Shown: piece after piece, positions 52,891 through 63,322 of the stretch
How positions within the stretch are numbered: position 1 is the stretch's first letter
How the letters are laid out: each line of letters starts with the position of its first letter
NCBI GenBank assembly: GCA_951812925.1
Contig: OX638368.1
Location: forward strand, 124,001 to 188,000
Length of the DNA: 64,000 nt
Direction of reading: 5' to 3'
Source: Calliopum simillimum
Lineage: Eukaryota; Arthropoda; Insecta; Diptera; Lauxaniidae
The notes under the pieces: generated by a model
The model's database searches: none
What the model was told of the DNA's origin: nothing
What the model saw: the letters and a program-made list of their open reading frames with translations, nothing else
Program-made: the position numbers and the translations under genes

Positions 52891-55813
52891 CACTGTTCGA
52901 CACAAAAAAAAAAAAAAAAAAACACATGAGAAAATGCAAAAAATTCTTTAAGTAGACGTTAAAAAAAATACTCGGGTCTCGTGGTTTTTCCCCAGCACGT
53001 CACATTTTTTTTTAATCAACTTTTGAAGTTTTTTTATACACTGTACATGAAAAAAACAAAAATACCGCATTCTTGTGTTAAATCGATGAAATTAACTATA
53101 TGATCCTTACATTTGTAGAAAATTTTAACCCTGTGCAACCCCCACATGTGCGTCATTTTTGCCCTTTTCTTAAAAGGGTACAAAAATGACACCTAAAACA
53201 GGGGAATATTGAGTCAGTACGTACTACAGAAATATTTGCTATACAATTTCACTTCTGGTTGCTGAACACTAGAAAAGCAAAATTTTATCCCGAAAGCAAA
53301 AAAATTGTTAAAACCAGTAAGCAGTTCTAACAATAATATTTTCCAAATTCCACCCCACTTGTAAAACTACAGTGGCTCCATCGCAAAATCGGACAAGACT
53401 TTGTTGGATATAAAAGTGCTCTAAACTTAAGAAAAAATATGCTGAAGATACGGTTTTTTCGCTTTTATTTAAACCTTATACCCTCATCTCTCTGAACAAT
53501 AAAAAAAACAACTATTTTTCCATTGATAACCGTAAATTTACACTAAAACACAAAAATAGTTAAATTTCCTGCGCTCAATGAAAAATCGGACAAAACAAAA
53601 TGGCAATGCTAAAAATGCCGTTCTTGTGCGAAAAAGCATTTCAGCACTGCGTTTTTTGGTAGTATTAGGTCGTTGATTGCATGAAGTGGAAAACAATGTC
53701 AACACTAAATTAAAATATATGTAAAATGGCTTCAAATGGCTCCAAATGGCAAGCAATCTGCTTTTGAAATAATGCAATAAATGATTAACTGGTATTATAA
53801 GGAAAAACCGAGAGAAAAATTACGAAAAAGTAAATCTATTGACCACGACATATTGATGAGGTTCCGTGATGAGCTCTATTGACCAAAAAATGCAGAGAAA
53901 GTCAGTACAAGATATCAAATGAGCGAAAAGAGCGTTCGATATTGAAAGAAATCAACAAAGATCCTTTTTAAAAAGGCCAAAAAACCCTTAAATATCCTTA
54001 AAAAATCGAACTGAAAACGTTGTTTTCCTAAATACTGATTTCAAAACATTGCATAAGTAAGATTTTTATGAGAGAATTGCTAGAAAAAATACATTTATAA
54101 GCCGTAAACAAAAAAAGATAAAATGAAAATAAGCCAAGAAGAATTCACTAAAAATAGAAGATTTTTGAAATATGGTGATTTGATGGTATATCATATTAAA
54201 ATATTTTTCTATTGATAGTTTTCATTATTTTAAGACTATTCTGTTGACAGTTTCTAATCTTTTAAGGTATTTTAACTTGATATACCCTCAAATTACCTTA
54301 TTTCTAAAATCATCTGTTTTTAATAAATTGGTCTTGGCATATTTTGATTTTATCTTTTTTTGTTTAGGGGTTATAAATGAATTTTTTCCAGCAATTCTCT
54401 CATAAAAATCTTTCTTATGTAATGTATTGAAATCAGTATTTAGAAAAACAACGTTTTCAGTTCGATTTTTTAAGGATATTTAAGGGTTTTTTGGCCTTTT
54501 TAAAAAGGATCTTTGTTGATTTCTTTCAATATCGAACGCTCTTTTCGCTCATTTGATATCTTGTACTGACTTGCTCTGCATTTTTTGGTCAATAGAGCTC
54601 ATCACGGAACCTCATCAATATGTCGTGGTCAATAGATTTACTTTTTCGTAATTTTTCTCTCGGTTTTTCCTCATAATACCAGTTAATCATTTATTGCATT
54701 ATTTCAAAAGCAGATTGCTTGCCATTTGGAGCCATTTGAAGCCATTTTACATATATTTTAATTTAGTGTTTACATTGTTTTCCACTTCATGCAATCAACG
54801 ACCTAATACTACCAAAAAAAACGCAGTGCTGAAATGCTTTTTCGCACAAGAACGGCATTTTTATCATTGCCATTTTGTTTTGTCCGATTTTTCATTGAGC
54901 GCAGGAAATTTAACTATTTTTGTGTTTAAGTTTAAATTTACGGTTATCAATGGAAAAATAGTTGTTTTTTTTTATTGTTCAGAGAGATGAGGGTATAAGG
55001 TTTAAATAAAAGCGAAAAAACCGTATCTTCAGCATATTTTTTCTTAAGTTTAGAGCACTTTTATATCCAACAAAGTCTTGTCCGATTTTGCGATGGAGCC
55101 ACTGTACATTTTGGACAAAACTCGTTCTTTACAAGATCTTAACGAAATCACACAAGGATCATTTTTCTAGAATGCGTTAACCTATTATATCCTGTTTTTA
55201 TGGGTCTTTTTGACCCCTTTTTCTAAAACTGAGCTGCAATAGGTTAAAAATTTTGAAAAATGTCGTACAAAAAATTTCACTTAAAAAACTTAAGGTAAGC
55301 GCGTAATGGATGTATGCAATGTGAAAAGTCATAATTGATTTTAACGATTTTTTTGGTTTCGGGCTCAAATTTCGATCTTAACGTGTTTAAAAACTAGTAT
55401 TGAAATTTTATAGCGAATATTTCTGTAGTACATACTGACTCAATATTTCCCTGTTTTGGGTGTCATTTTTGTACCTTTTTAAGAAAAGGGCAAAAATTAC
55501 CCACTTATGGGGGTTAAACGGGGTTAAAATTTTATACAAAAATATTCCCAGCAATATCCTCCATAAGTTTGCTGAACACATGATACACTTTGGATGTAAG
55601 GATCATATAGTTAAATTCATCGATTTAACACAAGAATGTGTCATTTTTGGTCTTTTCATGTACAGTGGATAAAAAAACTTCAAAAATCGATTAAAAAAAA
55701 TGTGACGTGCTGGGGAAAAACCACGAGACACGGTTATTTTTTTTAACGTCTACTTTAAGAATTTTTTGGATTTTCTGATGTGTTTTAAAAAAGATCGAAA
55801 TTGTCGAACAGTG
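52891..55813. repeat. outer foldback element enclosing another palindrome
   Basis: CACTGTTCGACA (52891) and TGTCGAACAGTG (55813) are the ends. The arms pair over ~370 bp: AATTCTTTAAGTAGACGTTA (52953) with AACGTCTACTTTAAGAATT (55745), CAGCACGTCACATTTTTTTT (52994) with AATGTGACGTGCTGG, and AAGGGTACAAAAATGACACC (53174) with GGTGTCATTTTTGTACCTTT (55458). Between the arms lie ~100 bp on the left, the inner palindrome 53370-55104, and ~300 bp on the right. No coding region of its own. Confidence 0.85.
53370..55104. repeat. 1.74-kb TA-flanked palindrome, possibly Tc1-derived
   Basis: CAGTGGCTCCATCGCAAAAT (53370) and ATTTTGCGATGGAGCCACTG (55104), TA on both sides (53368-53369; 55105-55106). The arms (~840 bp) are near-perfect reverse complements around a ~60-bp centre near 54237. 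Each arm contains a decayed frame reading inwards, GKQSAFEIMQ, MINWYYKEKPREKLRKSK, DHDILMRFRDELY, EKSVRY, which has the look of a transposase N-terminal helix-turn-helix; this identification is weak. The element lies wholly inside the outer foldback. Confidence 0.88.
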
Positions 55814-56090
55814 TTGTCAAGGCTCGTACTTAAAACCATTATTCAAAAAACAAAATTTGTGTAAAATACATATTACTTTCGAATAGAACTTCCTTCTTGA
55901 ATAACATCGTTGAAAATTGTTATTCTTTCGGCAATATAAAGCCACTCTAATATGAGCACTAACATAAGACTCTTACTATACTTGTAGATTTTTTTGTAAG
56001 TGTTATATTCCTTTTGTGCTTCCGTTTGTTGCGCATCGAAGGAGGCGTGGTACATTCAGATAAAAAGAAGAGCATGGTACCTCACATATA
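55814..56090. repeat. includes dispersed GGGCGTGGCACC repeat, copy 6 (left part)
   Basis: GGAGGCGTGGTACATTCAGA ... GGTACCTCACATA at 56041-56090 is interrupted by the next palindrome; the same repeat resumes at 58957 with AAGTAAAAGTTTCAAAACGG. The rest is unremarkable. Confidence 0.5.
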
Positions 56091-57350
56091 CAGTCAAAAT
56101 AAAGTAAACACTTTGCTTTCAAGTTTTCAAAATCTAAAAGCAATTCACTTAAAAAAAAAAAAAAATAATGCATAACTCACTAGTCATATATAGAGAGTTG
56201 AACTTAACATAAAGATAAAACCAAAACACAACCAGAACTAATTCACCAAAATTAAAAAACCACCGCGTCCAAAAAAGTAAACAGATATTAATATAATTAC
56301 AAAAACTAACTTTATATTACAGTTTTATAATTGATTTGTTTTCCTTTAGTCTTAAGAACCACATTCAGTTTTCTAGGCATAGAATCGACCATATTTTACG
56401 TAATATAAGGAGAGATTTTGCTACATTATTCCATAAACAAATGTTTTAGATCCTTCTTGATAGAAATGGTCCTTTCTCTGATTTTCCTGTCAACATTTTT
56501 CTACAAATGTTCACTAGGGTTACGATCTTTACGCTGCAGGGTATCCAAGAGTCTTAGGAGTGTGGTGTGGTAACCATTCCTTGATAATTTTGGACTTTTG
56601 CTTTATATTGTTATCCTGTTGGAAGATTCAGTTACTTGATAAGCCAAATGACTTTATCGGCAAGATTGTTTTTTAAAGTATTCACATAATCTGTTTTATT
56701 CACTGTAGAATCAAAGAAAACAAGTTTACCGACACCGGTGCCGCTATACAACCCCATACCATAACCAATCCCCTCTACCATGTTTAAGAGCTCTATTCGA
56801 TGTACTAAGTAACAGTTTCTTCCAACAAGAAAACAATATAAAGCAAAAGTCTAAAATTATCAATGAATGGTTACTATACCACACTCCTAAGACCCTTGGT
56901 TATCCCTGCAGTCCCAAGATTGTAACCCTAGTGAACATTTGTAGAAAAATGTTGACAGGAAAGTCAGAGAAGTGACCATTTCTATCAAGAACGATTTAAA
57001 ACAGGTGTTTACTGAATAATGGTGCGAAATCTCGCCTGATATTACGAAAAATCTGGTAGATTCTAACCTACTTAGAATACTGAATGTGGTGTTTAAGAAT
57101 AAAGGAAAATAAATCACAAATTAAACTGTAATATAAAGTTATTTTTTGTTATTATATTAATATCTGTTTACTTTTTTTGACCCGTAAAATCCGGTCATTT
57201 TTTAATTTTGGTGAATTGTTTCTGGTTGTGTTTTGGTTTTGTTTTATCTTTATGTTTAGTTCAACTCTTCATAAATGACTACTGAATTATGCATTATTAC
57301 TTTTTATTTAAAGTGCTTTGTTGCAATTAGATTTTGAAAATTTGAAAGCA

Positions 57351-58928
57351 TAGCGAAATTATCGACTATTCCTAAGCTTTTTCAAAAGATTATATATGAT
57401 CAAGTCAAGGTCTCCTGCAGTGAAATCATTTCAACACGTCAGCATGGATTTGTCAATGGCAGATCCACAGTCTCGAACCTTCTTGATTTTTCTTCTTTCG
57501 CTCTGAGTTCCCTAGACTCTGGCTGCCGAGTTGACTGCGTCTATTCAGACTTTAGTAAAGCATTCGACAAGTTACCACACAGTTTAATTTTAAACTAAAA
57601 AAGCTTGGATTTCCTTCATATTTCGTCAGCTGGATTGAATCCTATTTATTAGATCGATCCTACCAAATAAGATTTCGTAAAGTGTTATCTTCTCCATTTA
57701 CGGCGTTTTCAGGTGTCTCGCAAGGTAGTCACCTAGGACCGTTACTATTTATCTTGGCCATAAATGATGTAACTCATATCATTAAAAACTCTAATTTGCT
57801 AGTTTATGCGGATGATATGAAAATTTTCAGGTCAGTAAGAGACAATAACGATACCTTTCTGCTTCAGTCCGACTTGATATCATTTGAAACTTGGTGCTTT
57901 AACAATAACTTGTGTCTAAATACTGATAAGTGCCAAACCATTACATTTTCTAGGAAAAAAAGCAGCATAAAATATGATTATGTATTAAAAGACAAAAGCA
58001 TTTGTCGTGTCGATTTTATTAAAGACCTAGGTGTTTATTTTGATGATAAGATTACATTCAACGAACACATAAATCAAATATGTAAAAAAGCGGCTTCTCT
58101 GCTCGGTTTTATTAAAAGATGGGCCAAGGAATTTAATAATTCATTAGTAACGCTAACTTTATACAATACGATTGTGCGTCCTCACTTGGAGTACGCTAGT
58201 CAAGTTTGGTCACCATTTTATAACGTTCATATTGATAGAATCGAAAGAATCCAAAAGAACTTCATTCGATTTGCTCTGAATGGCCTGAATTGGGTTGATT
58301 CTTCAAACCTTCCTCCTTATGAGGATCGTTTGAAGCTACTTTAAATGCAGTCTCTAGGGGAGTGCAGAGATAACGCAGATATTCTTTATTTGCACCAACT
58401 TATCACTGGGTCCCGGTTAGCAGAACCAACTATATGTTTTCAGCTCCTTTTAATCGCATGACAACCCTTGTCAATAATTGTGAATTTTATAATGTTAACT
58501 TGTCAAAAGGTCAACTCAAACTTAGATTGAAAAATAACTATAGTTAACTGTCTTTGCTATCAGTTAGTATAATATTTTTGTCATATTTTGCGTGATGCAT
58601 GGTTTTTGTTAGTGTTTTGTCCGAGCCAAACAGCATGCTGGGTTAAATTTTTTCAAACATCCCATCTTTGATTGTATGAACATTTATATGCAGGTGTATG
58701 GATATATTCTTACATATTTATGTGCATATAAGCTAAAGGGGTATGTTGTGAAAGTGTGATAAAGCTACAGGATATAAAACAAAAAAAACTAATATTAACT
58801 TGCATGGTTTTTTATCCCTTATTTCAGATATTTTTATAAAAAGCTTTAAATTTGATTTATAGCCTTTTTTGCTAATTGGCTAAGAAGGCTATTAGCTGCA
58901 GTAGCTAAACTCGACTATTATTATTATT
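57351..58928 (+). mobile_element. 5'-truncated Jockey-like retrotransposon with AAAGCA target duplication
   Basis: AAAGCA is found at 57345-57350 and 58929-58934. The insert begins mid-RT and ends in an ATTATTATTATT tail (58911-58928). It cuts the right arm of the Tc1-derived palindrome just before its end, so it is younger than the palindrome. Confidence 0.8.
57361..58560 (+). pseudogene. Jockey-like reverse transcriptase, 5'-truncated
   Basis: Fingers: TIPKLFQKIIYDQVKV and STRQHGFVNGRSTVSNLLDF; palm A: VDCVYSDFSKAFDKLPHSLI. After a frameshift near 57590: LGFPSYFVSWIESYLLDRSY. Block B is altered to GVSQGSHLGPLLFILAIND (usual P is S). Catalytic YADDMKIF lies near 57805 with both Asp present. 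Then NNNLCLNTDKCQTITFSRK, FIKDLGVYFDDKITFNEH, RPHLEYASQVWSPFY and ERIQKNFIRFALNG. The frame 57682-58344 is open for 220 codons; a stop at 58342 is followed by decayed C-terminal sequence. It is related to but distinct from the element at 48262-51162. Confidence 0.9.
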
Positions 58929-58957
58929 AAAGCAAAGTGTTTACTTTATTTTGACGC

Positions 58958-59691
58958 TCACTATAAGTAAAAGTTTCAAAACGGTATAGAGACAATGTCA
59001 TTTCGATAGACCTAAGTACACGTGAAGGTGAATAGTGTAGGGTAGTTAAGTGTTAACAAGGCCGATGATAATACCTTATTTTTACTGCTGTTAATATTGA
59101 CGCATGTTGACCATGTTTGTCGGTCAGCACTGATTTGTTAATTCCTTAGTAACTGTTGTTATTTTTGTTGTTGCTGTAATGATATACCCAGCCTGGTTAT
59201 TGTTGAATTTTCAGCAAATTTTTTTCCGTTTAATTGATCAGTTGAGTTCGTGGGTATCGTGGTTTTTATGAAACGTTCATTCAAAGTTAAGGTGTAGGGC
59301 ACATTATATGTATTTTGCATTGATGTGGTTGCTTTGTTTTTTTAAAAGAGCACTTGCTTGTTGTAACTTTATATTGTCCATAAAACATAAAAAAGGTTTA
59401 AAGCATATCAATTTTTTGAGTTCTTTCTATGTTAAAATATACTAGTCTGTATAATAAAAAAAATTGCATGGGTGGCACAGTCGTGTTATTTGTGAAAAAA
59501 TAGTTTTCATTAAAGGATTTTATTAGCAATAAAAACATTATATTTTGTGATCACTAGTGATTCCGTATGCTTCACATATTACACCATCAGAAAAATTGAC
59601 TTCCGACGCAAGCCCACTGATTTTTTACCTGGGCATAATATTACATCTGTGGGAATCTGAAAAGTATGTATACAGCATATAAACATATATA
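58958..59691. other. dispersed repeat copy 6 (right part), then no gene seen
   Basis: 58957-59040 continues the GGGCGTGGCACC repeat (AAGTTTCAAAACGGTATAGA). The rest is AT-rich with a TTGTTATTTTTGTTGTTGC tract near 59156. No coding region. Confidence 0.4.
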
Positions 59692-60796
59692 CAGTTTGTC
59701 AAGAATGTATTTTTACATTAAAAATAAATTCATATTTTCAACCTATTAAGCAAAAAAAAAAAACGTACTTCTTACATTATTGCCAAACTTTTTTTCATGA
59801 ATATAGTTGCTTAGTATACTTAAAAAGGATTCGTGAAAAAAAAATTTGCAAATTTAATGCAAAATAAAGAAAAAATCAACAAAAACAAATAATACTCGAT
59901 TTTTGAAGTGTCAAGAAAGTCTTTTTACAAACAAAAAGAAATGTTTTTATATTAAATTTTAAGTATCTTCCTTGTTTACAGCCATCTTTAAATGACCACC
60001 ATAAGCATCTGCCACACATTGTAGACGTTTTTACATATAAGGACCCAACTTTTTCATGTTGTAATTACTCGGTCTTTTCCAACATTGTATTTTCAAATGA
60101 AGTTCGATATTTGGTTGTCTTTCAGCGACCATTTTCTTTAAATAGACCCACAAATTTTCGATAGGATTATAGTCGGGACTTTGGACTTATCAGGGACTGA
60201 AAACCCCATTTCAAATTCTATCAGCGTAATGATTGAAAGCATAAGCGACTATGGTGCGAATGTGGCTTCAGTTTAACCGTGGCAATGTGATGGATGCATT
60301 AGTCCAAAGTCCCGACTATAATCCCATCGAAAATTTGTGAGTCTATTTAAAGAAAAAGGTCGCTAAAATACAACCAAATACCGAACTACATTTGAAAATA
60401 CAATATTGGAAATGACCGAGTAATTAAAACCTGAAAAAGTTGGTTCCTTCTATGTAAAAACGTCTACAATGTGTGGTAGATGCTTATGGTGGTCATTCAA
60501 AGATGGCTGTAAACAAGGAAGATACTTAAAATTTTATATGAAAACATTTTTTTTTATTTGTAAAAAGACTTTCTTGACACTTCAAAAATCGAGTATTATT
60601 TGTTTTTGTTGATTTTTTCTTTATTTTGCATTGAATGTGCAAATTTTTTTTTTCACGAATCCTTTTTAAATATAGTAAGTAACTATTATTCATGAAAAAA
60701 AAATTGGCAAAAATGTAAGAAGTATGTTTTTTTTTTGCTTAACTAGTTGAAAATATGAATTTATTTTCTATGTAAGAAGACATTCTTGACAAACTG
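59692..60796. repeat. 1.1-kb TA-flanked palindrome built from Tc1 transposase 3' ends
   Basis: CAGTTTGTCAAGAATGTATT (59692) and TTCTTGACAAACTG (60796), TA on both sides (59690-59691; 60797-60798). The arms are ~500 bp with a ~100-bp spacer near 60245. Both arms encode the end of a Tc1-like transposase: the right arm (plus) gives SPDYNPIENL (with the catalytic Glu) and then VCGRCLWWSFKDGCKQGRY-like sequence in shifted frame; the left arm gives the same on the minus strand. The first 12 bases are shared with the Tc1-like element at 18033. Confidence 0.88.
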
Positions 60797-60907
60797 TATT
60801 TTTAAAAATCTATGTGCTGCTACCCAAACGTAAAGAAATAAAAGTGCTAAAATCAACCCGTTTCTTCTAAATAACATGGTTGAAGCATGGTTGCAGACAT
60901 GTTTTCG

Positions 60908-61373
60908 GGTGTGAACAAAAAAAAACTAAACCGTAAAAATTCATTGAAAATTCCATTTTTTTTTAATGTTTTTTCAGTAACTGTGTGTCCGCATTAAAAT
61001 TTTTTAAATGTATGAAAAAAAAAAAATATCTTATGTTGTAGGCAACGCTCTAACCACTGAGCACTTCTATTTATATTGTTTATGGTTTTATTTAAATTAT
61101 TTTTCAATAAAATTTTTGCCAATGTCAAACAGTCATAATTGAAAGGTATTCTTGGCAAATATTGCAGAGCTCACTGGTATTTTTTCCTGGGACAACTTTT
61201 TACTTTTCTATTCAATATTTTTTACAGTTTATTACTGTACTTTTTGAAGTTTAAACTGGATAATTTACTAACGCACCACTACTTTTTCATGAATATTCAG
61301 TGAAATAATTGAACTACTGGAGCAAATCGCATTTTTAATGAAAATTAATTTTTGCGGATAATTTTTTTGAGTG
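60908..61373 (+). repeat. CAC-ended MITE family 1, copy D
   Basis: From GTGAACAAAAAAAAACTAAA (60910; left end altered) to AATTTTTTTGAGTG (61373). Shares TTCAGTAACTGTG(T/C)G(T/C)CCG, GCAAATATTGCAGAGCTCAC and CTGTACTTTTTGAAGTTTAAAC with the other copies. A minus-strand tRNA-like box A (GTGCTCAGTGGTTAGAGCG) is at 61040-61066. Confidence 0.75.
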
Positions 61374-61667
61374 TGGTCGTTCACATTCGTCTTAACGTTA
61401 GAACCGTTGCAAGTGTTTTTTTCAAGGCGTGTGTAAAGTACATATCTTAAAACCAGGTTAAGAAGTCTTACTGAAAGTATCGTCTTATGTAAATTTGTAA
61501 TTTTCTGTATAGACACGAAGCCGAGGGCTATATAAACGAAATGTTTATTTGTAGAACCACTCGTAATTAGGGACACCTATGTTGCTCATAATGAGTAGAA
61601 TATTCGAAGAAGAAGAAAGTGGTTGAAGCATTTTACATATTTTGTCATCGATAAGAGTATATGTATA
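61374..61667. other. no gene seen
   Basis: Short gap between two elements; nothing recognised. Confidence 0.4.
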
Positions 61668-61904
61668 CAGTGGTTCAAACGACTAACCGGACAGAGCGTA
61701 TAGCTTCTTTTGAGTGCTTAGTATAAAGAAGTAGGAGATTTTAGTTGGAAAAAAATGATGCAGTTCATTTTATTTATTATTCTAGTTTTGATCGGTACCA
61801 ACAAAATAAAGAAAATTTTGTTATAAACGCATATTATTAGCGATAATTTAAAAAAACTCACTTTTAGAGCTCAAACATCTAACCGGACACTAAAAAATAA
61901 TTTT

Positions 61905-62370
61905 AAAATTTGGCACTTCCATAATTAGTTGATAGTCCATTAGCATTTATAATAGCTTTCGAACGATTTTTCACGGATTTTATTAAGTTTGAGCAAACAT
62001 CCGGTTGAATGTCGTGCCATTCTTTGACCAATTCTTCCTTAAGCTGAGTTATTATACGGATAGTCCTACTGTTGAGCTTCTTGCTCCATTCGGACCATAA
62101 ATTTTATATCACGTTGATGCCAGGTGATTGAGGAGGCGTTTACAATAGCTTGCGACAGTTTTGTATCAGCCATAATTGCGCTATATGGAAAGAATGCTTC
62201 GGGTTTTTATAATGGTAAAATGCAAAATTCTTTTTAATACCACGTTTTTTAGCGTTTTGCTTAGCATTAACTTTCGAAATGTTAAGGTAACCAAACTCAT
62301 CCATTTTACAATCGATAAACACTAAAATCGCGACACCTGCATTGGAATTACAGCCCGAACGCACTTCAAA
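61905..62370 (-). pseudogene. Tc1-like transposase C-terminal half, left arm
   Basis: The frame from 62364 reads RSGCNSNAGVAILVFIDCK, DEFGYLNISKVNAKQNAKK, YHYKNPKHSFHIAQLWLIQN and CRKLL, a stop at 62140, then PPQSPGINVI, EELVKEWHDIQPDVCSNLIK and SKAIINANGLSTNYGSAKF, ending near 61907. The Asp of 'QDNDPKH' and Glu of 'NPIENLW' are replaced, so it is non-catalytic. It mirrors 62625-63085. Confidence 0.8.
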
Positions 62371-62624
62371 ACAGCTACATGTTTCACTGTAGAACGAATA
62401 TTTTTAATATTAAATTGAGTGTTTGGTTTTCGCCATGCATAAGCTTTGCGATTGGCATCACTTAAAAAACATTTCTTTTGTCGCTAAATAAGACCTTAAA
62501 TAACGCATATTCTTGTAAATATTCCCATTTTTTTAAATGGTAAAGCTTATGTATGGCGACAACCAAACACTCAATTTAATATTAAAAATATTCGTTCCAC
62601 AGTGAAACATGTGGCTGTTTTGTA

Positions 62625-63085
62625 GTGCGTTGGGGCTATAATTTCATTGCAGGTGTCGCGATTTTAGTGTTTATCGATGGTAAAATGGATGAGTTTGGTT
62701 ACCTTAACATTTCGAAAGTTAATGCTAAGCAAAACGCTAAAAAACACGGTATTGAAGAGAATTTTGCATTTTACCATTATAAAAACCGAAACATTCTTTC
62801 CATGTAGCGCAATTATGGCTGATACAAAACAGTCGCAAGTTATTGTACACGCCTCCTCAATCACCTGGCGTCAACATGATATAAAATTTATGGTCCGAAT
62901 GGAGCAAGAAGCTCAACAGTAGGACTATCCGTAACATAACTCAGCTTAAGGAAGAATTGGTCAAAGAATGGCACGACATTCAACCGGATGTTTGCTCAAA
63001 CTTAATAAAATCCGTGAAAAATCGTTCGAAAGCTATTATAAATGCTAATGGACTATCAACTAATTATGGAAGTGCCAAATTTTAA
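62625..63085 (+). pseudogene. Tc1-like transposase C-terminal half, right arm
   Basis: Reads RWGYNFIAGVAILVFIDGK, DEFGYLNISKVNAKQNAKK, IEENFAFYHYKNRNILSM, stop at 62805, then the remaining C-terminus in other frames to near 63083. Same protein segment as the left arm, on the opposite strand. Confidence 0.8.
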
Positions 63086-63322
63086 AATTATTTTTTAGTG
63101 TCCGGTTAGATGTTTGAGCTCTAAAAGTGAGTTTTTTTAAATTATCGCTAATAATATGCGTTTATAACAAAATTTTCTTTATTTTGTTGGTACCGATCAA
63201 AACTAGAATAATAAATAAAATGAACTGCATCATTTTTTTCCAACTAAAATCTCCTACTTCTTTATACTAAGCACTCAAAAGAAGCTATACGCTCTGTCCG
63301 GTTAGTCGTTTGAACCACTGTA

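Larger units (their letters stand above)
56091..58957. repeat. Tc1-derived palindrome, split by a retrotransposon
   Basis: The left end CAGTCAAAATAAAGTAAACA (56091, TA before it) pairs with GTGTTTACTTTATTTTGAC near 58937-58955. The arms run about 56091-56770 and 56780-57350 plus 58929-58957. Both arms encode, towards the outside, the C-terminal part of a Tc1-like transposase: DRNPSEHL*KNVDRKIRERT and MPRKLNVVLKTKGKQINY (left arm, minus) and CNPSEHL*KNVDRKVREVTI and RILNVVFKNKGK (right arm, plus). Because it carries only inverted C-terminal halves, no catalytic Asp pair is present. Confidence 0.8.
61668..63320. repeat. 1.65-kb TA-flanked palindrome built from Tc1 transposase 3' halves
   Basis: CAGTGGTTCAAACGACTAAC (61668) and GTTAGTCGTTTGAACCACTG (63320), TA on both sides (61666-61667; 63321-63322). 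The arms are ~800 bp around a short centre near 62510. The left arm (minus) encodes AGVAILVFIDCKMDEFGYLN, FAFYHYKNPKHSFHIAQLWL (region of the second Asp, altered), PQSPGINVI, HDIQPDVCSNLIKSVKNRSK and AIINANGLSTNY. The right arm encodes the same protein on the plus strand from 62643 (AGVAILVFIDGKMDEFGYLN). The transposase is the C-terminal half only, duplicated in inverted orientation. Confidence 0.9.
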
